DNA of 64,000 nt from Pseudo-nitzschia pungens. Taxonomy: Eukaryota; Bacillariophyta; Bacillariophyceae; Bacillariales; Bacillariaceae. This document shows, in pieces, positions 41,986-53,492 of this stretch. The DNA is taken from positions 5,634,501 to 5,698,500 of the forward strand of contig CM074760.1 in assembly GCA_037355855.1 (NCBI GenBank). Direction: 5' to 3'. The stretch's first letter is position 1. Every line of letters begins with the position of its first letter. Under the pieces are notes generated by a model. That model did not search any database and was not told the DNA's origin. It saw only the letters and a program-made list of their open reading frames with translations. The position numbers and the translations under genes were made by a program.

Positions 41986-44350
41986 CGCGTTCGTGTTGTG
42001 CTGTTGCTGTTGCTGTTGCTGTTGCTCTTTCTGTTTGTTGGTGTCGTTGTAGTAGTATTCCTGCAATGCGTCGTAGAAACGAACCGCGCGCTCGTGCCGA
42101 TTCCGTCCCTGCACAAGGTTCCCGCATCTCTCTTCGGGCTTGGGGAGCGTGTCGTGCTCTCCCGTGAGATAAATCTTGGCGTGTTATTGATTGAGTGAGT
42201 GAGTGAGTCGGTTGGTGAGTAAGTTGGTGAAGAGTTGAGTGAGTGAGTGGGTGAGTGAGTGAGTGAATGAGTGAGTGAATGAATCAGTGGATTGGGTTTT
42301 GCGCCGTGCAGTGTGAATCCATCTGGTGGTACAGCAATTGGATTGCACCGCAGCATTGCATCATGGTTTTGCATCGGAGTTTGCTTGCACCGCAGCATTG
42401 TTCCGCATAGCATCGCATCGCATTCCGTTTCACTCACCACGGTACGGGTCGCGTATCGCTCGGCAATGGCCGCCGCGGAACCCATTTCCGCTACGGCTCG
42501 GTCTCGGTAGGGACACGGGAGTTCGTTGTTGGGATCGTCCTGCAGCCCCCAGATCCAGTAGTTGTACCAGGGACAATACTCGTCGAGGACCGTCTCCCGG
42601 GGTGGGACTCCGAAAGACCATGCTGTGGGTGTGACCGGAGACGATGCCAGTTGCGTGGTCGTTGTCGTTTGTTTTTGCGTTTGCCTTTTCGTTTGCCTTT
42701 TTGTTTGCGTGTGCTCCCTTGGTTCCGGCGGTCGTTTCGTGGCCGTGCACCGTGGGATCGTTTGGATTGCTGCCGCTGCCGCTTGCTGCTTTGATCGTTG
42801 GCGCGTTGTTCGGTGCCGAACGCATCAAACCAGCGGCGATCGTCGAGGTAAGCGTAACCTCTCGGATTGGCAACGACGGCCCGGATTTGCAGGGTGTTCC
42901 ATGCCGGAATGTTCGAGAGAAGCGCCCAGCGCTGGACCATCTGTCCCCCGGCTGGCCAGCAAACAATAAATCGCATTCGCATCGCATCGCATCGCATTCC
43001 ATTCCATCAAATCGAAACAGGACAATGGGTTTGGGTCAGTCAACATCATCAAAACCATTGGACTCTTGGTGCGGTGCCGCAAGATTCATTCTGTGTTCCG
43101 TGCCAAGCTGCGGTGCCCCGCGATCCGGCCACCGAATGCTCGTGTGCGCAACGCATGGAGTCTCACTAGCACTACTACTACTACTACTACTTACCGGAAT
43201 GGCCGACCACCGTGATTTGTTTCAGGTTCGGAAAGCGATCGACGGACGAGGCGAGGTGCTCCACCATCTCGTCGAGGGCTCGAAAGCTACTGATCGGGGC
43301 GTTGAACGCGTCGGCCCCGTATCTCCACACGTGGCGGAGGATGCTGTTGAAGGCGGTTTCTTGTTCGTCCCACACCAAAACCTCCTCCGGCTTGTCATTG
43401 TCATTGTCACTGTCATTGTCACTTCCATCGTCACTGTCATCGTCGCCGTTTCGACCCATCTCCCCCGTATCGTCGTACCGCGAGGCAATCCAGGGGGCAA
43501 TCACCATTACCTTGTCTTCGTCTCCTTGTTCGATGAGCGAGAGCCCCGTGCAAAAGTAATCGTCGGCATCTCGGAGCGAACCGTGAATCACGACGACGGC
43601 CTTTTCGACGGTGGAAGCGTCCGACGTGTCCGAATCGTTGTCTGCGGTGATGGATCCCACGCTGGAATAGTAGGCCAGGCGGTACACCCGATCCCTTGTT
43701 TCGTGTTGGTGTTCGTGTTCGCATTGTTCCGACTCGGAGGCATTCACGCTTACCGGAAATCCGTGCAGGGTTTGCATCCGGGTCGGAATGCGGCAGACAT
43801 CGTAGCGGGGAGTGTCCCTCGCCTTTGGATCGAGGTTCCGCACCTCGTCGGTAACCTTACAGTACTCGTACTCGTACTCGTACTCGTGATGGTGGTTGTC
43901 GGGATCCGAAGCAGCGATACTAGTAGTGGTGGCAACGGCGCACTCGTAGCCCCATCGGCATCCGGTTACCAATGTCGCTGTCGCTGTCGGAGTAGTCGTC
44001 GTAGTCGTCGTCCCTGTGGTTCCCTGTTCCGTACGGCAGCATTGGGTCTTGGGCTCGTTCGGAGCGCGGTAAGTCGAGCTTGACCAGCGGGATGCACGCC
44101 GACACCCCGGGGGTTTCCGTGGGGCAACACGTGGCGCGATCGGGGCAGATTCCGCCGCCCTCTTCTTCCGAGCACGGGGTCCAGGCGAGCGCAAAGACTC
44201 CCGCGCCGTTTGGAAAACAGGAGGGAGGAACGAACCCCGGTCCGACGAGAAGCAGTGCCACCACCAACCACGCCAGCGCCGGGTTCGCGACAACCCGACG
44301 CCTGTGCTGCTGCTGCTGCTGCTGCTGCTGCTAGTACGCTGTGCTGCCAT
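41812..44350 (-). CDS. Secreted alpha/beta hydrolase, three exons, frame breaks
   Basis: Exons 44350-43195, 42951-42438 and 42174-41812 have clean GTAAGT/GCCAG and GTGAGT/CCAAG introns. Joining exons 1 and 2 makes the nucleophile elbow GHSAGG. Upstream is KAVVVIHGSLRDADDYF; downstream come GYAYLDDRRWFDAF, DEYCPWYNYWIWGLQDDP, IYLTGEHDTL (acid) and IPTSDHDHSFMFQS (His). This is a full Ser-Asp-His layout, so esterase-like activity is likely. The N-terminal hydrophobic ALAWLVVALLLVGPGFVPPS and the Cys-rich CPDRATCCPTE and CRWGYEC lie in different frames. At least three frame shifts are needed: in the AGC repeat near 44310, near 44050, and in low-complexity sequence near 42700-42830. Poly-Gln and (DN)n interrupt exon 3. 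Assembly errors or pseudogene. Confidence 0.65.
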
Positions 44351-47300
44351 TGTCTGCGTCCTGTTTTTTCTTTTTTCAAGGAATGTGCCGAGTACGTGCA
44401 CGGATGTGTTGTTTTGTTTTGTTTTGTTTCGTTTGTTTGGCTTGTACGAAATTTCATACAAATGGGTTTGGCTCTCGTAGCATTGCTTCCCAAACTCCTT
44501 TCAACAAAAATAATGCGGAAAGGTCACTCCAGGTAAGAATACAGAACCAGTAAGTTACCGAGACTTATCGCGATCGAAGCTTCTCAGCAGCGGAAAAATC
44601 GGATTTTTTTCGGATCGGGCTTCTGGAATTTTCGTTTCTTGCTGCTTTTTGTGGTTGCCGAAACCCAAACTTAGATGCTTCGGTTGATTCCGTCTTTGTG
44701 TCGATGACACGACCTTCTTGTTGTAATAACAGTTATATACATACTGTACCTTCATGGCGGGAGGGGATCCGATTTGCAATCCAGAATTCCAATACAGCAC
44801 TACCATCAAGATCTTACTTCTACTAACTAATGTGGTGGAAAGGACTCGTCAGTTGATTCATTCATTCCCAATTCTGAATTCCATGGAAAAAACAGAATCT
44901 ATATTATTTACTTCGTAATTGATACTTGTATTACTCCTAAGGTTACGTATCGTAGTACGTTAACTTACTTGTACTACAAAATTCCTATCAGCTGTCCCCC
45001 GGTTCTACATCCCCAACTACTTGTACTCGTTTCTACGGAAGCCGGGGGACAGCTGATAGGAATTCCGTAGTACGAGGCCGACGACGGCTTTTCCGGCCAC
45101 TCGTACGAGTAACTAAGTTAACTTACCTGTACGGAGTTCGATTTCGAAGGACCATCGAAACGAAGTGTGACTCGAGGAATCTCTCAACAAAATTCAAAAA
45201 ATCGATCACGTCGATGATTATTCGATTCATTCATCCCAAAATTTCAAAATCGGGAACACTTGCGCACGTTACTGTAAGAAGGCACCAATTCTACAACTAC
45301 CAGTACCAGTACCAGTACCACCAGTACTCGTACGTACGATACCGGTACGTCAGTCTTGCGGTGGTCGTAAGGGGCAACGCAGGCGCAGCATTTTCCCCGT
45401 TTGCTTGTTCCAACAAAACCGTTCCCGCTCACAGCAGTGCTGGTGGTGTTTGGCATGGCGCTCCTCCTCGAAGGATAGGTTCGGTGTATCATCTACAGTA
45501 CGGTACTTGTACTGTATGATGTTCGTACTCGCATCTCAACATACCGTACATCCACGCTTCTAGTAAGAACTTCTCACATGGAGGCCCACCAGTGCCGCAC
45601 ACTACTAGTACTATCGATTCCAAGGTCATTTTGAGAGAATCATCATGTGGACAACTGTACGAAACTACTACTATATACAGTACAAGGCAGAGGATCTCGT
45701 GGCCATTTTGCAATCCGGCAAGGTAATCCGGCATCAATCAACCTCTTTGCCAACAAGTCGAGTGCCATCCCTCCACCAAGAACTCGCCAATGCCACCACG
45801 CTACTTCTACTACTACTACTACTATGCACAAAGAAACGTTGGCAATCGTCATCGAGTCGCACGCACCGGTGCAAAATTTCTGGATGCACGCCGGTTTGTT
45901 GGTGAGAGATGGATGTTCAGGGATGGAAGAATGATCGGGGGAACCGAGAAACCATCCGGGGCAGCAGCAGCGGCGTCGGTGAAATTTACAGGAGCCGGCA
46001 AGAAGCGGGGTGCCACACGCGAAACGGTCGGGGCATTCTTCTCGTTGTTGCTCTTCTTCTCCTTTGTTGCATCCATCGGAAGCGACACGATTGTTTCCTC
46101 GATGGCAGTACCACGCACTTTGCGGTGAAAGATCACAGATGATGTTGACTGTTGTACTACTAGTAGTAGTACTGCCGGAATGGGAACGGCACGGAATTCG
46201 TCATCCATCTGGTGCCGTTCGGTGGAACCGATGTTGCCGGGGCTGTCCAGCACCACCACATTGCGGATACTACTACTAGTACTGCGACAAGTACTAGCAG
46301 CGAAAAAACTGCGCCACCGGTTCTTATTCGACTCCCTGTCCCTGAAAATAGTGCTGCTAGTACTACTAGTACTAGTAGTCTCCTTCCAGCATTCTGCTAC
46401 TATCATCCCGTTCTATCCAAATCGAATATCGGGAACGTACCCGCGTACGTGCAGGGTTTAATCATGCTTCGTCATTTTTGAGCGAAGTAAGGTTATCCAA
46501 TAGCCAATTTTCTGTCAAGAGTTTCAAGTTGTAAGAAAAAAAACTGATTACGAAGTACTTCGAAGTAGTACTGTACGAAGTAATCTTACCCGTAGTTACT
46601 ACTTGCACTAGTACTTGTTGTACTTGAACATGTTATTTTTTTAATATCATGACATTGCACAAAGCCACAACGTATCGAATGAATCTCCAACCTCCAACCA
46701 AAATCTGAAAAATACAGACAAGTAAGGTTACTAATCTTAAAAGGTACCGTACGAACTTGGTGATCTTACGGCAGAAGCAGGATCTTACTTCGTCACCGAA
46801 TGAATGAATGAACATCGAATCAATCATGCTTAGATGATTAGAATTCGAGAGAAACTGCTCATCCCGATCGCAATCGACCACAACGATTGGGTTGCGTCTC
46901 AGAGGCAGATTTTTTTCGAAATGTCAGAAAAAGTATTTTCCCCGAACTCCCCATCCGGAAGCCACGTGTAATGCGACTCGCGGCTTGACTTTGCGATCGA
47001 CAGATTCCTTCGTTTCGGTTTTTTCATCAAACGTTGTTTGGGCAAGCATGACTTCCATCGAATCGTCTCTCCAAACCAAACACAACACACTACCGAATTC
47101 GTACGAATATCGTACGAGCACAAGTAATTACGAGTAATTACGATTCCGAGTACGAAATCAAGTACGAGTCCATGCCACCGCAATCACTTTTTGGACACGG
47201 ACGCCCGGGGTGAAAGACAACTGTTCTTGTTACGGTAAGCCTCATTGTAACCTTCAAACTATCAAAAGAGATTGGAATATTTCTAGTACGTACTACCAAC

Positions 47301-47563
47301 AAACCCATCGGAAAAGCGCAGCAAAACCAACGACGACACTTACACATTCAGCCATCAACGTCTAGTCCTAGAATACAATTGAGATGACAATATAAGCCAG
47401 GCACTGACCACGTGTAATAGGCAAGTGTGATAGAGTGAGACAATTATCGGTCAGCAATCCGTCGGGAACCATCCATCCCACGCTGAGCACCGAATCGAAT
47501 CGACCAATCCATCGCGTCAAAGCAAAGCAAAGCAAATCGAAACGACACGCATACTAGACAAAT
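44351..47563. other. Intergenic with one MITE
   Basis: Long AT-rich stretch with frequent GTACGAGTAC, GTACTAGTAC and GTAAGGTTAC words (for example 45300-45350, 46560-46625). The MITE at 44972-45072 is listed separately. A 185-codon minus frame at 45849-46406 has no recognisable content. I see no RNA gene. Confidence 0.45.
44972..45072. mobile_element. MITE copy 2, TACTAC...GTAGTA
   Basis: The left arm is TACTACAAAATTCCTATCAG + CTGTCCCCCGG. The right arm reads CCGGGGGACAGCTGATAGGA and ends ATTCCGTAGTA. About 33 of 38 terminal bases match copy 1 (28361-28455). Internal sequence differs. Confidence 0.75.
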
Positions 47564-50500
47564 ATGTTTGATGTGACGAACTTCCTGATGAGATGGCTCT
47601 TTTTGAGCAACCTGGTGAGAGACATTGCCGAAATCCAAACCCTTCCCTACACTCCCAGTGTCCCCCAATCACCGCACGTAACACCCGTCAATTACGAAGA
47701 CCAAACGACAGCCTCCGCCGGCTACGGACAAGTGGTAGCTCATCACCATTACAACAACAATCCGTCTTCGCTGCCGTCTCTGTCCACGGCCACCACCGTC
47801 CGATGCGAAGACGAATGGAGGGATCAATGCCTGAGGGGGATTCTTTCCTATCCACCGGGATCGCAGCGCCTACTGATCATGGATGCCATGAGGGCCGAGT
47901 TGGTGGAACGACTCGCTTGGTCCCTGAAGGAAGCGGACAAAACACTCGACAACCACGAGCGATCCCGGCGTCGGCGAGAGACCGAGGAGTACGAGTACCG
48001 CCAAGCGGAAGAAGAAGAAGGCGATGCATCATCATCATCATCTGTGGAACCGGTGCCGGAGCTAACGATATCGAAGGAAACGTCATCCGGAGATGAGGAC
48101 GCGAAAGGTGCCGGAGAAACGCTCGAGGGTGACACAGATCCGCAGGCCCGAATAAAAGAAGCGGACGGAGGTGACGAAAAGGACAACACACCAACAGCAG
48201 ACGAAGAAACACCGAAGACCGACCCGATAATAGGATCGCCGCCAGACGATGACGAACGGGAACCCGACGAACCGCCGGCACCCTCCGCCGAGGAAGTCAG
48301 CGATGCCCAAAACACGATACGGGTGGTCCGCGATTATCTGCCGCAACTCGTCTCCGTCGTTCTCAAATCTCCGCCGGCGTTCGACCCGAGGTTGGTGAAC
48401 CCCGTGGAAAAACTGCGGCGTCTCATTGTCCGGCGTTGCGTCGAAGACGCCAACTGGGGGGTCGACATGTGTTGGTTGCTGGAGGCGGAGGTCGGCAGAG
48501 CGTGGAAATCCCTGTTCGAGCACCGACAGCAGACCGGAAGGCGGTTGATCATTGTTCTGCCGGCCGACAAGGCCGCCGTTTTGGCAACCATTGGAACGGG
48601 CAAGAGGGAAGCCTTCGATCTGCTCCAGGATGCCGAACAAGCCACGGCTTTTGGCCACACGATTCCGTTGGAAGATCACATGTACTATCGGGACCCCCAC
48701 TATCCGCATCAACACTATCATCATCATCATCAACATCAATCACCACCACAACAGCAGCAGCAGCAGTATTATGGCCACGAGGACAGACCTCCACCGGGCA
48801 AGAAATTGCCATCGAGTTTGAGTCTTCGAAGATGCAGTCATTTTGGGGATACCATGCATTTCATTGACCGGCTCACCAAAATATCCCTCGACATGAGAAA
48901 CGTCCCCGTTGTTCATCGCAATGCCTACCTGCAGGAAAGTCTCAGGGAAATGAACAGAAGGGTGCGACGACGGATGATCACTCGCGGAGACGTCAGTCTG
49001 GATGTCGAAGATCACCGTGGCCCGGATGATTGGCCTTCGATTTCCGATGTGACGTCCGACATGCTGATGTACTCGGTGCATCTTCCCTTGGATCCCAAGG
49101 TGAGTGTCGAGTGGCGCTTGGGCTTCGCCTTGTTCGTCTCGATGAATGCAATGCGATGCAATGCGATGCAATTCTCATCCTTTCTTTTTTTCTCGGATTC
49201 TCTCTCGTCCATCAGCAAGACAAATTGTGGCCCGGATGTGAGTCGATGCCATCCGACGCGAACGAAGGCGCCGTTCGAATTTTGAACATTGTGGTCGACG
49301 AGGCTTGCGTGCTTTCTTCACGGGAGCGGTGTCCGTATCTCGTTCGCGTAGAAGTAGCAGACACAAATCTGAGAGGGAACGATTCCCGATTGTATGCTTC
49401 TGGTGCGCCCGGCCTCGGAGCCACCATGGAAGAAGCCCTGGCCATGAGTTCCAAGGCCACGTCCGATGCATCGCCGGGCGAAGAACACATCGAGGATCAT
49501 TCCAAGTGTTATCACATTCCGTCGGAGCTCCTCGCGCCGACCTCTAGCAAGATGAAGGATCCACAAACTTTGACAATCACAAAGAAAGAACTTCTCATGG
49601 ATGTCACGCCGAAAGAGATGCCAAGGGGAGGATGGCAAGCAGATGAAACGGTCTTCTATTCCCACAGTCCGGAAGATGTCTACACTTCCAATCCATACGA
49701 TACTGTCCGGGAAAACGAATTCGAGCAGCTTCACCAACAAATGTACCACGATCAAGTGTACAACGAATACGGTATGACGGCGCACCCGCCATCGGCAACG
49801 GGACAAAGGTACGTAAAACGGTTCAATCAATGTGTTGGGTGGTTGTCGGAATGAATGTTGCTCACGTAATCCGTGACGAATGTTTGCAGTGGTCAAACGG
49901 TATCCACCGGAGGTGCGCTCCTGGACAGAATTTTTGGACAGCCCTTGGCAGAAAAGTGCGAAGAGATTCGACAGGCCTCGCCGTACGGGAAGGTAGAAGG
50001 CTGGCGCCTTGCCTCTTTCATCATGAAAGCCGGGGAGGACATTCGCAGAGAAGCCCTGGTCATGCAAATCATTTCCAAGTTGAACGACTGGTTCAAGATA
50101 GATATTCCCGAATCATATCGTCCCTACATGCGTCCTTACACAATCATGTGTGTGGGAGGTGATGCCGGCATCGTTGAGTGCCTTGCGGATGCGAAGAGTG
50201 TGGACGAAGTGAAGAAGAGAACCGATGGTTTCCACAGCTTGCGCGATTATTTCGAGCGTGCATATGGTGCTCCGGGAACATACACTGGCGAACCGAGAGC
50301 CAACGGCGCGTTGTCGTTTGAGGAAGCGCAAGACAATTTCCTGCGTTCATTGGTGGGATACAGTGTGATTTGTTACATCTTACAAATCAAAGATAGACAC
50401 AACGCAAACATTTTGATGGATCGTCAAGGGAACATCATCCACATCGACTTTGGGTTTGTTCTTGGCGATACCCCCAAAATGTGCAAGGTTCCTATTTTCA

Positions 50501-50859
50501 GTGAAAAGGCACCTTTCAAATTGAGTGATGAATACTGGGACGTATTGGGGGGCTGGAACACCAATCAGGGTGGCTTGGGTGTGCGTTTCTGTCACATGTT
50601 CGAGCATGCGTTTGCTTGTGCCTCCGCCCACTCGGAAGAAATAGCAGCACTGGTGGAAGCAAGCATGTTGACAATGACACAAAATTCCCGACAAGCTAGG
50701 ACGTTAGCAGACGGAGTAAGGAAGAGACTGAAGATGAGGGGTCCACCAGGATCAAACGAACAGAAAGCATTCATAATGGAACTCGTGAATGCGGCTCGCA
50801 CCAGCATGGGAACTGCCACATATGATTGGTTACAAAGGAATATGAATGGCTACCAATAA
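47564..50859 (+). CDS. PI4KB: Phosphatidylinositol 4-kinase, type III beta-like
   Basis: Exons 47564-49099, 49216-49808 and 49890-50859 join at GTGAGT/ATCAG and GTACGT/TGCAG introns of 116 and 81 bp, giving 1032 residues. The N-terminal half is acidic and disordered, with a helical LKRAD/lipid-kinase-unique-type segment (VDMCWLLEAEVGRAWKS). The beta-type block reads MLMYSVHLPLDPK, then AVRILNIVVDEACVLSSRER and CPYLVRVEV. The kinase domain in exon 3 has GWRLASFIMKAGEDIRREAL, the catalytic loop LQIKDRHNANIL and the activation loop IIHIDFGFVLGD. It makes PI4P at Golgi membranes. All motifs are intact. A His-rich insert (about residue 386) is a CAT microsatellite. Confidence 0.93.
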
Positions 50860-51018
50860 CAGTCATTAAGAATTTTAAAAAATAGAGGATTATTTTAAAA
50901 CTGTACTGTTCCCGCCATGTTCGATGATTGTATGATTTCTTTTTCATTTCTACAGTTAGAAGAAACTACTCATCGAAGTGATAGACTAGTGAGATGTTGA
51001 GATACAAGCATTATACCT

Positions 51019-52756
51019 TTAGCGCAAAGAAACCAATACCTTCTCTTCCTGTTGTTTCTTGGCGATCCGTTGTCCCTTGGTTGAGAAGGCAACTTCAGCC
51101 AAATCACGCGCAATATCAAGTGTTGCAGACGGACGAGCTGCGGCCAAGGCCGCTTGTTTCATTGTCCTTAGTTTCTTCGGCGACTTCAACCATGAGCTCA
51201 CAGTTTCTGCAATTTCGTTCGGGTCGCTACTGTACTTTCCAAAACCAGAGTCTTCAACAAACGGGATGTTGCCCTCTTCTTGTCCAGGCCTGTGAGACAG
51301 ATGAGGTGATGTTGTCAGGGTGAGATAAAGAGAAGTATTTTTGAATATATCATGGCTCAGTTGAAAGAAAGTTACTTACAGATAAGCAAAGAGCATGCAA
51401 GGAAGACCGCAGATTGAAGCTTCGGCAATGGTTCCAGGACCAGCTTTTGTGACAAGACAGTCGCTTGCCTTCATCCATTCGTCCATGTTGCGCACAAAGC
51501 CTTGAATGTTCACCTCTACGCCCTCGGGCCAATTCATCTGCTTCAACTTTTGTTGCGCTTGTTGATTGTTACCACATACGACAACCATCTGATATTTGGA
51601 ACCATCACTTCCGAGAGATTTTCCTAAATTGGAAGCAATGTCGACTATGCCACCCATACCATCGCCACCCCCAACGACGAGAACAGTGGGAATATCATAA
51701 ATTCCCAGCTCTTGCCGCACGTCGGCGACCTCCGTGGGCGAAATAGATTCACTATCGTGCATTGATTTGGACCAAAATCCCTTTCGGATTGGGAGGCCGT
51801 ATTGTACAATCTGGGAAGTAGTGTCCAGTCCACGAGATTGGGCCTTTTCGTTCAGAGCATCGGATGGAACAAAACACTTATCAACACCTGAATCGAAATT
51901 ATTACAACAGCAGCGAGAACAAACATTCAACCGAAATTCAGTTTTTGATGAGCTGGCTTGCCTTGTATGCGTACAGACCATCCACCGTGAAAAATCATTC
52001 ATTCCCAATTCCACCGCTGGACTTACCCGGATTGAACCACGTCTTGTGTGCACCACCCAGGTCGGTAACCACCGTCACGAACGGGGTGGTTTTCTTGGAA
52101 TCGGCATCCAACTCGGCCAAAATCTTCAGGGGCAGGTCCTGGCAGAGGGGGTGCACGGAAACCACCATATCGGCTCGTTTCTGGGTCGATTGGAATTTCC
52201 GGTCCAGACATTTCGAAAACGACTGGTGGCAAAATACATCGAGCATCCATTCGTTCAATCGGAGGCCGAACTCGGTTTCTCCAAACTTGTAAAACAAATC
52301 CCACGTCCAAGAGAATTCCGCCATGAGCTTGTACATTCTGACCAGATCGTTATACGGCCAGAAGGGACCGTAATCCGTGTATATGTCCACAATGTCACAC
52401 TCGAATCGACCCGGGTACAAGGAATTCAGGGCGTCTTCCAGGGCGATTGCGCTGGCGAGGTGTCCACCGCCGGTGGCACTCATAAGGATCTGTACCGTGC
52501 AGACCTCGTCGGGATCCTTGTTGTCGGCAGTGGCAACTAGCTCGTCGAAAAAGCCGACTTGGGTTGCAGAGTATAGAGGAGCAGCAGCAGTGGCTGTTCC
52601 TACCGGCTGGTCGGAAACTCTTGGTACCGAAGCGAAGGTGCCAGCTTTCTCCTTCCAAACAAAGGAAGAGGTGAAGGCATCGGTGAAGAGAAAGAGCGAC
52701 TGGAGAGAAAAGATGATGGGTGCGATCCACCGCACTACTTGTCGGGTTTTCGTCAT
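51019..52756 (-). CDS. MGD1: Monogalactosyldiacylglycerol synthase, plastid-targeted
   Basis: Exons 52756-52027, 51887-51380 and 51289-51019 (introns 139 and 90 bp, GTAAGT/CAG both) encode 502 residues. The chosen ATG gives a signal peptide ending FLFTDAFTSSF, an ASAFAP-like A/F junction expected for import into a four-membrane plastid. The GT28 N-lobe begins VQILMSATGGGHLASAIALE. The exon 1/2 join makes TWFNPGVDKCFVPSD, typical of MGD. The donor lobe has LVVGGGDGMGG and DCLVTKAGPGTIAEASICGL, and across the second intron FAYLPGQEEGNIPF. It transfers galactose from UDP-Gal to diacylglycerol, making the main thylakoid lipid. Confidence 0.95.
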
Positions 52757-53492
52757 TGCGATAGGTATTGGTTGTCGGAACGTAATGGAGGGATGAATCA
52801 ATACAACTAATTACTTTTATGTTCGATTTTAGGTGGATGGAGGATCTGACATGATACATAATACCGTATGACATCACAAGATGTAATCATACGGGTATTT
52901 CGTATTTCGTTCAGATCGGTTGATATCTGGAAACACATCTGCATCATGAATGGCCGATTTGCAACGTCCGGCACTCCAATCGATTCATCGGAATGCATTA
53001 CTCTAAATGGCCCATAAGTTTCCTGCAACAGCTGTTCCCCTGTGACGCAATTTTATTCTTTATGACGCATGGTCCGGACCACATCCGAGTCGTATTTTTT
53101 GATTTGTGATTTTTGTGATTGAAATGACACCCAAAGCTTGGCCCCTCTGCCGTATTGACGAATAGGGGAATCGGAAAAAAATACGGAGTAATAATTGGTC
53201 CCCAGCGCGTACACGTACTCGTACACTAGTACATTTACATAGTATATAAGAAGAGTATGTAAATATCTTACCTCTCCATCCAGAAGCACTGACATTGAGA
53301 AAAAATGAAAATGATGGATTTGGACACCATGAAAAAGGGATTTCAGAAAACTGACAATGGCACCAATGCTGTCGATAGTCGAGAGTCAGAGTAGAGAGTC
53401 GAGAGTCAGAGTAGAGAGTCGATCAACAAGACATGTGCACATTTTCGAGATATCAATGTTAGACCTGTTGCTGCAGCTTTACAATTTTCAAA
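52757..53492. other. Divergent promoter region, MGDG synthase / seipin
   Basis: No gene. A GAGAGTCAGAGTAGAGAGTC repeat lies at 53382-53422. An AT-rich stretch at 53235-53260 could serve core promoters. I recognise no specific sites. Confidence 0.45.

Noticed and set aside
45849..46406. 185-codon minus-strand frame, possible gene
   Set aside because: Ser/Thr and Ala runs come from ACTAGT microsatellites; no family pattern and no neighbouring exon I could join with confidence.
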